Shown piece after piece: positions 52,880 to 60,150 of a stretch of 60,150 bases of DNA (positions are counted from its first letter, which is position 1; every line of letters begins with the position of its first letter). The DNA comes from an uncultured Lachnospiraceae bacterium (GTDB lineage Bacteria; Bacillota; Clostridia; Lachnospirales; Lachnospiraceae). The notes beneath the pieces are model-generated. The model ran no database searches. It saw only the letters and a program-made list of their open reading frames with translations, and had not been told where the DNA came from. The stretch covers positions 2,947 through 63,096 of the forward strand of contig CACXUY010000030.1 of assembly GCA_902770965.1 (NCBI GenBank), written 5' to 3'. The position numbers were made by a program, and so were the translations under genes.

Positions 52880-52908
52880 ATGATACTACCTTTCCAGAAT
52901 ATTTACAA
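52880..52908 (-). promoter_or_regulatory. promoter of the small toxin gene
   Basis: On the minus strand: TTGTAA (52908-52903), a 17-bp spacer and TATCAT (52885-52880). The leader to ATG 52784 would be about 88 bases and contains the hairpin CCCTTCGT-ttttg-ACGAAGGG. Confidence 0.5.
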
Positions 52909-53141
52909 GTATAATTTAATTTATGCTAAATTGGTAAGATTTAGAATTCTTCTTTTTTCAATAATCTTAACGATGACAGGTACCAATGTGCACAATAAAA
53001 CATAAGCAGATGTTCCTGGGCATCGAATCATATCAGAAACTGGGAATTGTTTTTTATTTTCACAACTATTCACAATTGATGATTGCGTGTTATACTCAAT
53101 TGAGTTACTATTCAAGTAATTGAGAGGTGCGAGAGAGGATT

Positions 53142-53281
53142 ATGCTGAAGAATAATATCGAAATGGACGTGAAATTCGGTGCATAGAGAAATCAACCACT
53201 CAGGCGAAGATAGCGGAGAACAGCGGCTGCGTTCGCATGGGTGATGAAAGCGAGGGTATGACCGTGCCGGTTGGGTACTAA
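53142..53281 (+). pseudogene. degraded helix-turn-helix gene fragment
   Basis: ATG 53142 after GAGAGG encodes MLKNNIEMDVKFGA and stops. Another phase from 53189 reads KSTTQAKIAENSGCVRMGDE to TAA 53281, where TTQAKIAENSGC resembles the first helices of an XRE-type HTH. The two pieces look like a small regulator gene that lost its middle. Family assignment is tentative. Confidence 0.4.
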
Positions 53282-53346
53282 TGCTGGTGTTCTCGCATAA
53301 TGTTTCATTGGTAATGTATCATTTTGTCACATCGGGCATTGGCTTG

Positions 53347-53375
53347 TTGACATTACATTGCTAGTGCTATATTAT
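53347..53375 (+). promoter_or_regulatory. strong promoter upstream of the small ORF and the NifX-FKBP gene
   Basis: A perfect TTGACA (53347-53352), a 17-bp spacer and TATTAT (53370-53375). The leader of about 110 bases before the small ORF contains self-complementary GC-rich segments such as CTGCTTGCAGCAAGCTGCGA. Confidence 0.7.
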
Positions 53376-53491
53376 ATGCAATACCCACATTTATGCGGGC
53401 AGTGCCGGAAACGGCGCGGCAGAGGAGCACTGCTTGCAGCAAGCTGCGAGGCAGGCGGTTGGCCATCATTTTCCGAAAGGAGGTGATGTGT

Positions 53492-53551
53492 ATGCCTATT
53501 ACTCTGACATTTCACGTGTTTGGTTACACCATCACGGTGAGATTACGGTGA
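53492..53551 (+). CDS. 19-residue peptide of unknown function with a perfect Shine-Dalgarno
   Basis: ATG 53492 is preceded by AAAGGAGGTGAT (53476-53487), fully complementary to the 3' end of 16S rRNA. The product, MPITLTFHVFGYTITVRLR, alternates hydrophobic and polar residues and is basic at its end; ATG 53486 would add MC. It is the first translatable ORF after the strong promoter and lies 44 bp before the NifX-FKBP gene in another frame. It could be a functional peptide, a toxin-like peptide or a leader that controls the downstream gene. I do not assign a family. Confidence 0.5.
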   Translation: MPITLTFHVFGYTITVRLR

Positions 53552-53595
53552 AAATTATTAATGCAAATAATGATAATAATAATAAGGAGCAGTAT

Positions 53596-54438
53596 ATGAA
53601 GAGAATCGCAGTAGCTTACGAAAACGGTGAAATATTCCAGCATTTCGGACGTACGGAAGAATTTAAGGTCTATGAAGTAGAAGACGGAAAAATCATGAAC
53701 AGTGAAATCATTGGATCAAACGGGAGCGGCCATGGTGCTCTTGCAGGTCTTCTTGACGAGAAGAACATCGATGTCCTGATCTGTGGCGGGATCGGCGGCG
53801 GAGCACAGGCTGCTCTTGCAGAGCGCAGGATTGAGCTATGCGCAGGCGCATCCGGGAATGCTGATGAAGCAGTGAAAGCATACCTGGACGGTAAGCTGGT
53901 AAATACAGGAGCTAATTGCGGCCATCATGGCGAGGACCATTCCTGCGGAGGGCATTCCTGTGGAGATCATGAAGACCATTCCTGTGGCGGATGTGGCAGC
54001 AATACTATTTCCGGCAAGAATGTAGGAAAGACCTGCCGCACCCATTACCGGGGGACCTTCAATGACGGCACTCAGTTTGATTCATCTTACGACCGGGGTG
54101 AGCCATTGGAATTTGTCTGCGGAGCAGGCATGATGATCAGAGGCTTTGACGCGGCTGTGGCCAACATGGAAGTAGGAGAGGTGGTAGACATCCACCTCAT
54201 GCCGGCAGAAGCTTATGGGGAGGCAGATCCCAGGGCTATTTTCAGCGTTGAGATTGCGCAGATGCCAGGAGCTGAAAATGTATCCATCGGACAGCAGGTA
54301 TATTTGCAGACCATGGACGGTCAGCCGGTTCCTGTAAAAGTGATCAAAAAGGATGAGAAAACTGTCACCTTTGATGCGAACCACGAGATGGCCGGTAAGG
54401 AACTGAATTTCAGGATAGAACTGGTAGAAGTCAGGTGA
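53596..54438 (+). CDS. NifX/NifB-like domain fused to a SlyD-type FKBP prolyl isomerase
   Basis: This 280-residue protein has three parts. Residues 1-105 match the dinitrogenase iron-molybdenum cofactor (NifX/NafY-like) fold: KRIAVAYENGEIFQHFGRTE, VLICGGIGGGAQAALAE. Residues 107-134 are a metal-binding-like linker with seven His and six Cys (CGHHGEDHSCGGHSCGDHED, then HSCGGCGS). Residues 138-280 are a SlyD-like FKBP with GTFNDGTQFDSSYDRGEPLE, GMMIRGFDAAVANMEVGE and AYGEADPRAIFSV plus an inserted flap. AAGGAG precedes ATG 53596. It may handle or chaperone a metal cofactor; no nitrogenase gene is nearby. The upstream 53434 frame start is not supported. Confidence 0.85.
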   Translation: MKRIAVAYENGEIFQHFGRTEEFKVYEVEDGKIMNSEIIGSNGSGHGALAGLLDEKNIDVLICGGIGGGAQAALAERRIELCAGASGNADEAVKAYLDGKLVNTGANCGHHGEDHSCGGHSCGDHEDHSCGGCGSNTISGKNVGKTCRTHYRGTFNDGTQFDSSYDRGEPLEFVCGAGMMIRGFDAAVANMEVGEVVDIHLMPAEAYGEADPRAIFSVEIAQMPGAENVSIGQQVYLQTMDGQPVPVKVIKKDEKTVTFDANHEMAGKELNFRIELVEVR

Positions 54439-54581
54439 GAAGTTCGCTTTGACAGGCACCACCAACCTTTGGAACAAGGACGAGGCACTGACCGGGAAAT
54501 TTCCGTGCCTGTTTCCACAAAGGAATGACAGATCGAGATTTCAATCGAGGACCTGACCCTGCACGAAGTGAGGTTGATAGG

Positions 54582-55295
54582 ATGAACAAACAAAGTTTTA
54601 AGACGTTGATCCATAAGAGCCTGGTTGCTTGCGTCTATGCGGTTATTTCCTTCAACTTGGTTTTCAGCATAATCGACCTTGTTTCGGAGCTGGATTATAA
54701 TCCGGGAAGGAGGATGGCTTGGTTGGCGCTTTCGTCCGCGCTGCTGGCTGTTGCGCTGATTGTGGACAGGCTGACTTCCCAGAGGGAAAAAATTTGGCTC
54801 CTGATCCATCTCATTGCTTACCCCGCAATACTTATTATTATCGTAGGCTCAGCGGGCATGAATTGGTTTGGATATTTGCTTGCGGCTGCGGTATTGGTAT
54901 TATCTGGTATCCTGTTTTACAGGGCAAACGGCACAAAAAGATGGAAAGTCTGTATTGAAATATTCACTGCGTTTCTTGCGGTTCCGACGCTGATCTTTTT
55001 TTTATTCGGCATGCTGTTTGGGAGTTTTGGGAGCATCTCATCAAGAATCTTTGTATCGCCCGGAGGTATGTATGAAGCGGAAGTGAGAATTGTCGATGAG
55101 GGAGCGTTGGGTGGGAGCACGTCCGTGTCAGTTTACAGAGTGGGTACACGCCTACATCTGCCATTTGGCACATTGAGCCGCCCGTTGGATCAGTACCATT
55201 TGGATTGGATTGCTCCGAAAGATTTGGATGATGTTTGGGAAACCGACGATGTCATTGCAGTGAACGGTAACAGTTGGCGCTGGCAGCATTCATGA
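54582..55295 (+). CDS. membrane protein of unknown function
   Basis: This protein of about 237 residues has four or five hydrophobic segments (about residues 12-34, 46-60, 70-88, 92-108 and 124-146), followed by an external-looking domain with SPGGMYEAEVRIVDEGALGG and TSVSVYRVGTRLHLPFG. The latter part weakly recalls DUF5412-type proteins, but I cannot confirm this. GAGGTTGATAGG precedes ATG 54582. The gene stands alone among degraded genes. Confidence 0.6.
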   Translation: MNKQSFKTLIHKSLVACVYAVISFNLVFSIIDLVSELDYNPGRRMAWLALSSALLAVALIVDRLTSQREKIWLLIHLIAYPAILIIIVGSAGMNWFGYLLAAAVLVLSGILFYRANGTKRWKVCIEIFTAFLAVPTLIFFLFGMLFGSFGSISSRIFVSPGGMYEAEVRIVDEGALGGSTSVSVYRVGTRLHLPFGTLSRPLDQYHLDWIAPKDLDDVWETDDVIAVNGNSWRWQHS

Positions 55296-55391
55296 AAATA
55301 GCTCGTTCACGGTGACAAGCATAAGGTTTGCGGTTTCTGTGAGAAGCATGGGGTTAAAGTGGACCAAAGTGATCTTGATGGGGAGAGATTT

Positions 55392-55508
55392 ATGAACGCA
55401 AGTAGATATGAAAGCTCGGATGTCGGAACGGTTTTGATCCAGATGGTAGACGATCATGACCTTGAAGGCATTGAAAACGAGGTAGCGGACATCAGGACAG
55501 GAAACTAA
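55392..55508 (+). CDS. short ORF of unknown function
   Basis: A 38-residue frame begins MNASRYESSDVGTVLIQMVD and ends ENEVADIRTGN. GGGGAGAG lies six bases before ATG 55392. The same frame is open upstream with HKVCGFCEKHGVKVDQSDLD, so this may be the end of a longer decayed gene. There is no recognisable domain. Confidence 0.3.
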   Translation: MNASRYESSDVGTVLIQMVDDHDLEGIENEVADIRTGN

Positions 55509-55521
55509 TGATGATATGGCA

Positions 55522-55669
55522 AAGGAAATGATTATGAACTCATGGAAAACTGTTACGACTCAGCATGATATTGATGAACTATATGACTCCTATTACGGAT
55601 TTTATAAAAAAGTCGTCATCCGAACAAATCGAAGAAAATGCCGAGAAACTGCTTTCCGGCTATAACAGA
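55522..55669 (+). pseudogene. N-terminal fragment of an unrecognised conserved protein
   Basis: The frame reads MAKEMIMNSWKTVTTQHDID, ELYDSYYGFYKK and stops soon after. WKTVTTQHDIDEL followed by YYGFY looks like the start of a common short conserved protein, but the rest is missing, because sequence in another phase takes over. Confidence 0.3.
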
Positions 55670-56069
55670 GAGCAATCACGCAAAACAGGAAACATCAGTA
55701 AGCAAGAAATCAAAAAGGCAAAAATAGCAAATGACAAACAATATAATGATTTCGCAGCAATTATTAGGGCTTTACGCGGTCTAATACCATACAATAGAAT
55801 GTTGATCTCTCATGATGGCTACCTCATTCCACTGGATGATAAGTATTTTTAGAATTGATCCATCAAACCTCGGTTTCAAGTATGGTGGCGAAATCACTTG
55901 CGTAGGAATGATAACAAACATCATTGGAGAGAGTACAGCTCCGGCATATCATAAAAACATTTTTGCAACAATACAATATATGGCTAATGAGGCACTTAGG
56001 AAGCTCCTTCCTACGATAGAAAGCAATCTTTGCATAATCCACCCTATTGCAGTATATTACGGAAGATAA
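55565..56069 (+). pseudogene. DUF6414-like protein, truncated and frameshifted
   Basis: One phase (to 55852) reads ITDFIKKSSSEQIEENAEKL and ends DGYLIPLDDKYF. The next phase continues RIDPSNLGFKYGGEITCVGM, then FATIQYMANEALRKLLPTIE to TAA 56069. Removing one T from the run TTTTT at 55846-55850 joins them. The order resembles the C-terminal part of DUF6414 proteins, but the usual N-terminus is absent. The family call is tentative; the frameshift itself is clear. Confidence 0.45.
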
Positions 56070-56140
56070 GGGATTTCCGTGCCTATCACCATGAAGTATT
56101 GTTTATAGAGTCCATCAATTCAAAGAAAGAGACCTGAAAC

Positions 56141-56872
56141 ATGAAAAATCAGTATTTTGGAGATATAGGCGACTATGGAAAATATGGATTGTTACGATTC
56201 CTGGCGGGACATGAGGTGACCGTTGCAGTCAATTGGTATCTGACGGAAAAAGATCAAACCAATGACGGGAACAAACGAGAGTATCTCACAAAAGAGGAGA
56301 ATCTGAAATATGATCCCGTTCTGTTCGATGTGCTAAAGAAAATGTGTGCCCAAAACAAAAAGGATGTTCATGAATTTGCGGCACTTGGAATGATTCCCGG
56401 TGCGAAATACTATGATAGAATAGTTGAGCCGGTATTGTCGACACTGACATTTTCGGAAAAACGGTCAGCGCGTAACCAGTGGCATCAGGAAGCACTCGCA
56501 GCTTGTGACGGGTGTGATCTCGTGTTTTTAGATCCGGATAATGGTCTGAAAGCAGGAAATCCCACGGCAAAGAAAGATGCGATGAAGTTCGTCTATTCTA
56601 CTGAGGCTGCTGATTATTATGAGCGTGGTCAGGATGTAGTCTATTACTGTCACAAGGGCAGACGGACAGACGTCCAATGGGAAAAGGCCAAGCATATCAT
56701 GAAGGAACAATGTCCCAGCGCGGTGCTGATGGGCATCACATTTCACCGTGGTACGCAGCGAAGTTATATATTTGTGATACATCCAGAACGGGAAAAGCTT
56801 TACAGTGATCTGATAAAGGTCTTTCTGGAAACTCCGTGGAATGAGATTTTTACAAAGGAGCCTATCAGTTGA
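56141..56872 (+). CDS. conserved protein of unknown function (MKNQYFGD family)
   Basis: This 243-residue soluble protein begins MKNQYFGDIGDYGKYGLLRF, a recognisable N-terminus shared by a family of uncharacterised bacterial proteins. It contains CDLVFLDPDNGLKAG (residues 126-139), which recalls the acidic motif of some methyltransferase-like or nuclease-like folds, and QDVVYYCHKGRRTDVQW, ITFHRGTQRSYIFVIHPERE. It is complete and intact, unlike its neighbours. It lies in an accessory region next to an RNA-repair-like fragment and a helicase gene, a setting that could suggest a defence or stress role, but this is inference. Confidence 0.7.
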   Translation: MKNQYFGDIGDYGKYGLLRFLAGHEVTVAVNWYLTEKDQTNDGNKREYLTKEENLKYDPVLFDVLKKMCAQNKKDVHEFAALGMIPGAKYYDRIVEPVLSTLTFSEKRSARNQWHQEALAACDGCDLVFLDPDNGLKAGNPTAKKDAMKFVYSTEAADYYERGQDVVYYCHKGRRTDVQWEKAKHIMKEQCPSAVLMGITFHRGTQRSYIFVIHPEREKLYSDLIKVFLETPWNEIFTKEPIS

Positions 56873-56958
56873 ATGATATTTGAGGAATGAAATATAGGCT
56901 GAGTACTGTGAGCACAAGGCCTCAATGAAAAACAAGTGATGGAAACGAGAACGTAACG

Positions 56959-57018
56959 ATGTCTACAAGAGAAGAAAGAATACAGATTTTCCAAGATACT
57001 CCATGTCTCTTCGGCTGA
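56959..57018 (+). pseudogene. possible N-terminal fragment of a TIGR02452/PARG-like gene
   Basis: The frame reads MSTREERIQIFQDTPCLFG and stops. The REERIQIFQDT stretch resembles the N-terminus of TIGR02452 proteins (poly(ADP-ribose) glycohydrolase-like). The following sequence in another phase, EIDEQDKHQIIVIGVAAIVP, is unrelated to that family as far as I can see. The match is short. Confidence 0.3.
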
Positions 57019-57150
57019 GATTGATGAGCAGGACAAACATCAGATTATTGTCATTGGCGTTGCAGCAATCGTGCCGCATAGTGCACTGGCAGACAGTTTG
57101 ATGGAGGAAATCTCCCTTTTTATGGAAGAGAATTCGGAGGCGGAAATCAT

Positions 57151-57236
57151 CGATGAACAGAGAGAGCTTCGATGAACAGAGAGAGCATCGATGAACAGAG
57201 AGAGCATCGGTGAGCAGAGAGAGCTTCGATAAGCGG
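57151..57236 (+). repeat. 19-bp tandem repeat
   Basis: Four units of CGATGAACAGAGAGAGCTT or close variants start at 57151, 57170, 57189 and 57208, with a partial fifth at 57227. Nineteen is not a multiple of three, so any coding frame is shifted at each unit. Confidence 0.85.
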
Positions 57237-57300
57237 ACAAAGAATACCGGCAAATTCATTTCCCTGATCCTGCACCATAAGCCCGCTTTATTGGACAGTC
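57210..57300 (+). pseudogene. N-terminal fragment of an RNA 2'-phosphotransferase (KptA/Tpt1)
   Basis: The frame reads FDKRTKNTGKFISLILHHKP, which resembles the KptA N-terminus (T-S-K-F-L-S-x-x-L-R-H-K-P), then continues into unrelated sequence. KptA/Tpt1 removes splice-junction 2'-phosphates using NAD. Only about 25 residues survive. Apart from these fragments and the 19-bp repeat, 56873-57403 shows no gene. Confidence 0.45.
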
Positions 57301-57403
57301 ACCACTGTGCCGTGAACGGATCACAGCTTTCTCTCCCTTCCGGTGGGAACTCGCAACCTGGAATGCGGAGGCCGGGAAATAATACCTCATGGAGGCAATG
57401 TGT

Positions 57404-60073
57404 ATGGGCTTTTTCGATGGGCTCTTTGGCCACCGCCTGGGGCCGGAGCAAGAACAAAATATCATCCAGTATGTCAACGACTTTAACCTTGCAGTATCCA
57501 AGCTCTCTGAAATATACACCAACAAGGCTAAGGCCGAGGAGTTTTCGCAGGTATGGGGAGCTGCCTATAAAGAGGTCAGGGGCATCCGGGTACCGAAGAA
57601 GCATGAACTCTTCTCCAGCGTCCAGAAGTTTCTGCGTGATTTTGAACATATTGGCGAGATCATAACGTCCAGCAATGCCGCCTTCGTCTCTGAGGAGAAG
57701 AAGCGGTATGATGGCTTGCTGTCCTCGATTGATGGAAAGTCTCTGGATGACCAGCAGCGGACCGTGGTGGTCACCGATGAGGATCGAAACCTCGTCATCG
57801 CCGGAGCGGGCAGCGGAAAAACCCTCACTATCGCTGGCAAGGTGAAGTATCTGTGTGATGCGAAGGGCATCGCGCCGGAGGACATTCTGCTGATTGCATT
57901 TACCCGAAAATCAGCGGAGGAGATGAGTGAGCGTATCAGCGGGAAGCTCGGCCTCCCGGTCCAGGCTACCACCTTCCACAAGCTGGGCTTGGACATCATC
58001 ACCGAGGCAAGCGGTAAGCGGCCTGACGTTCAGGACGATCTCACTGATTTTGTGCGGGATTACTTTGAGGATAAGATAATCGGCGATCGTAAGGCGGTAA
58101 AAAACCTGATCGAGTATTTTGCCTATTACCTAAAAATCCCCGCCGACATGGACAAGTACGAATCTCTGGGGGCCGCCTATGAAGCTGAGAAGGGTGCAGA
58201 CTTCGAGACCCTGCGCGGAAAATACGAGAGGGCAAAGTTTGTGACCGATGTCGCAGAGGACCGACGTTCCGGCAAGCGCACCTTACAAAACGAACAGGTC
58301 AAGAGTCTGGATGAAGTCAGTATTGCAAACTTTCTGTTCCTCAATGGGATCAAATATGAGTATGAGCGCTTGTACCCATTTGAGGCTGATGACCCTAAGC
58401 GGAAAGCATACCGGCCCGACTTCTATCTGCCAGACTATGATATTTACATTGAGCATTTCGGCATAAACCGCGAAGGCAAGCTGCCTTGGCTCTCTGCGGT
58501 TGAGGAGAAGAAATACCAAGAAGGAATGGCGTGGAAGCGGGCGTTCCATAAGCACAATGGGACCAAACTGCTGGAGACATTTTCCTACTATTCCTCTGAA
58601 GGGCGCCTTGAGGATGAGCTTGAAAAACTGCTCAAGGCAAACGGAGTCGAATTTAAAGAACCCGATTTCATTGACATCTATGAAACGGTCTACGCTTCGG
58701 AAAGCGACAAGTATTTCTCTGAATTCATCGGTCTCTGCTGTACGTTCATTACGCTTTTCAAATCGGGCGGCTATGATTCCTCTGAGATTCGGAGCCTGCG
58801 CAGCACGAATCCCGCATATCAAAAGCCGTACTACTGGAAAAGGACCGCTCTTTTCCTGATGCTCATCGCACCAATTCTCCATGCGTACAATGCGAACTTG
58901 GAGGAGCAGGGTGCCATTGACTTCTCCGATATGATTAACAAGGCAGCAAACCTGGTCGCAGACGGCTTCAGGGTGCGCCCGTACAAATGGGTTATTGTGG
59001 ATGAGTATCAGGACATCTCCGTTGCCCGATACAAATTGTTGAAGGCCATTCTGGATCAGACCGGGGCAAAGCTCCTGTGTGTCGGCGATGACTGGCAATC
59101 CATATACCGCTTCACGGGAAGCGATATTAGTCTGTTTACACACTTCGACCGCTATTTCGGCTTCCCTGCGATAATGCGTCTTGAGCAGACGTACCGCAAT
59201 TCGCAGCAGTTGATTGATGAGGCCGGAGCCTTTGTCATGAGAAATCCGCAGCAGTATGAAAAGAACCTGCGTTCTTCCAAGAGCCTGGATTATCCCATCA
59301 CCTTTATGTGCTACAAGGACAATCCCTTCTCAATGCTGCAGCGGACGGTCGACAAGATCATTCAGAATTCTGGTCCCGATGCTTCCATTCTGCTCCTGGG
59401 CCGCACGAACTACGATTTGGAGATGCTTCGGGAATCAAAGCTGTTCCATATCAAGAAAAATGGGGAGCTGACCTATAACGCATCCCCGTCCACGCCTATT
59501 TCATTTCTGACGGTCCATCGGTCCAAGGGGCTGGAGGCCGATAACGTGGTGCTCCTGAACTTTCAGAATGCGACACTGGGCTTCCCAAACAAGATCGCCG
59601 ACGACCCCCTGCTGGAGCTGGTGCTGACGGATGGGGATGATTTCAAATATGCGGAAGAACGGAGGCTGCTCTATGTCGCCTTGACCCGGACCCGAAACAG
59701 CGTCTTTGTGCTGGTAGATGAATACCGTCCTTCGGAATTCATGCAGGAGTTTAAGCTGTCAAAATCTGTGCTCATCCTTAACCGGGACAACCGCTCGGAA
59801 ACGGAATCCGTTGCATGCCCCAAGTGTAAGACCGGCCACCTGACAGTCAGGAAGAATGAAAGCAGCAACAAATATTTCGTGGGCTGCTCCAATTATCCGC
59901 AATGCGACTACACCGTCAGGGATACAGCGATCATGAACGATACACGGTATTGCCCGAAATGCGGCGGTTTCCTGGTCAAACGCAAAGGGAAATGGGGAGC
60001 TTTCTACGGATGCTCTAATTACCCCACCTGTGACTATACGGAAAAGCAAGTTTGGTTAAGGTGTCAAAAGTAA
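57404..60073 (+). CDS. UvrD/HelD-type superfamily 1 helicase with nuclease-like insert and two zinc ribbons
   Basis: An 889-residue protein, using ATG 57404 with GGAGG eight bases upstream. Walker A AGAGSGKT is at 133-140, with LIAFTRKSAEEM after it. An inserted segment (about 300-395) contains RPDFYLPDYDIYIEHFG, whose Asp 339 and Glu 350 fit a PD-(D/E)XK nuclease core as in helicase IV-like proteins. Then come VIVDEYQDISVARYKLL (Walker B), CVGDDWQSIYRFTGSD, FLTVHRSKGLEADNVVLLNF and RRLLYVALTRTRNSVFVL. The C-terminus has two topoisomerase-type zinc ribbons (CPKC...CSNYPQC and CPKCGG...CSNYPTC). It probably acts on damaged or foreign DNA. Confidence 0.9.
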   Translation: MGFFDGLFGHRLGPEQEQNIIQYVNDFNLAVSKLSEIYTNKAKAEEFSQVWGAAYKEVRGIRVPKKHELFSSVQKFLRDFEHIGEIITSSNAAFVSEEKKRYDGLLSSIDGKSLDDQQRTVVVTDEDRNLVIAGAGSGKTLTIAGKVKYLCDAKGIAPEDILLIAFTRKSAEEMSERISGKLGLPVQATTFHKLGLDIITEASGKRPDVQDDLTDFVRDYFEDKIIGDRKAVKNLIEYFAYYLKIPADMDKYESLGAAYEAEKGADFETLRGKYERAKFVTDVAEDRRSGKRTLQNEQVKSLDEVSIANFLFLNGIKYEYERLYPFEADDPKRKAYRPDFYLPDYDIYIEHFGINREGKLPWLSAVEEKKYQEGMAWKRAFHKHNGTKLLETFSYYSSEGRLEDELEKLLKANGVEFKEPDFIDIYETVYASESDKYFSEFIGLCCTFITLFKSGGYDSSEIRSLRSTNPAYQKPYYWKRTALFLMLIAPILHAYNANLEEQGAIDFSDMINKAANLVADGFRVRPYKWVIVDEYQDISVARYKLLKAILDQTGAKLLCVGDDWQSIYRFTGSDISLFTHFDRYFGFPAIMRLEQTYRNSQQLIDEAGAFVMRNPQQYEKNLRSSKSLDYPITFMCYKDNPFSMLQRTVDKIIQNSGPDASILLLGRTNYDLEMLRESKLFHIKKNGELTYNASPSTPISFLTVHRSKGLEADNVVLLNFQNATLGFPNKIADDPLLELVLTDGDDFKYAEERRLLYVALTRTRNSVFVLVDEYRPSEFMQEFKLSKSVLILNRDNRSETESVACPKCKTGHLTVRKNESSNKYFVGCSNYPQCDYTVRDTAIMNDTRYCPKCGGFLVKRKGKWGAFYGCSNYPTCDYTEKQVWLRCQK

Positions 60074-60116
60074 CCTGTTGCATGTAGCTGATTTAAGCCA
60101 AAGTTCCCGCTACATC

Positions 60117-60125
60117 TGGTATAAT
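60117..60125 (+). promoter_or_regulatory. extended -10 promoter-like site at the window end
   Basis: TGGTATAAT at 60117-60125 without a good -35 box. It would drive a gene beyond the window. Confidence 0.35.
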
Positions 60126-60150
60126 AGAACCATCAGATTTAGCGAGGTTT

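Noticed and set aside
57151..57236. CRISPR array
   Set aside because: The 19-bp units are directly adjacent, without spacers; it is a simple tandem repeat. The 42-bp and 12-bp arrays are rejected for the same reason.

Overview
The window looks like a chromosomal segment of a Gram-positive Clostridia member, most likely Lachnospiraceae. This is an inference from gene order (dxs-tlyA-nadK-recN; ylxM-ffh-rpsP-khpA-rimM-trmD-rplS-rbgA-rnhB-yraN), strong AGGAGG ribosome binding sites, a type III pantothenate kinase, AddAB instead of RecBCD, and lipoprotein and Cna-B style surface proteins. No rRNA, tRNA or CRISPR array was seen. The species cannot be named from the sequence.

Layout. 1-3.9 kb: tail of dxs, then tlyA, nadK and recN. 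4.0-5.5 kb: glycogen synthase on the minus strand. 5.7-13 kb: the SRP/ribosome block, from ylxM-ffh through ribosomal proteins S16 and L19, RNA modification and GTPase genes, to RNase HII and YraN. 13.2-20.9 kb: a DUF975 membrane protein, cobT and a double-domain cobU (cobalamin lower-ligand assembly), a VanW lipoprotein, an orphan MmeI-like DNA methyltransferase and an RsuA-family pseudouridine synthase. 21-29.6 kb: a Cna-B surface protein broken by a 13-bp deletion in its stalk repeat, an EF-G paralogue, a PrsA-like lipoprotein and leuS. 29.8-39.2 kb: divergent coaX/coaBC (CoA synthesis), prfC, a frameshifted nrdR, a YqeG phosphatase, an RlmI-like methyltransferase, tcdA, efp and an M18 aminopeptidase. 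39.2-49.3 kb: nadE and the addB-addA recombination helicase-nuclease. 49.4-50.2 kb: a DegV protein.

From about 50.3 kb to the end the content becomes accessory: a truncated IS66-family insertion sequence, a GNAT acetyltransferase with an internal stop, a type I toxin-antitoxin-like locus (28-residue membrane peptide plus a convergent antisense RNA), a degraded HTH fragment, a tiny ORF with a perfect Shine-Dalgarno next to an unusual NifX-FKBP fusion gene, several frameshifted or truncated gene pieces (DUF6414-like, possible TIGR02452/PARG-like, KptA-like), a protein of unknown function starting MKNQYFGD, and a UvrD-type helicase with an embedded nuclease-like segment and two C-terminal zinc ribbons.

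The most distinctive signal is a family of small non-autonomous inverted-repeat elements (166 bp, 18-bp ends GTAAYTATTCAGCACCCC, one copy with a perfect 8-bp target duplication). Their ends match, at 17 of 18 positions, the outer end beside the IS66 transposase remnant at 51.9 kb. They appear to be IS66-derived MITEs that carry a long hairpin and a promoter-like sequence, and one of them supplies the stop codon of rnhB. The genome also shows many short tandem duplications, several of them copying the very end of a gene just downstream of its stop codon.
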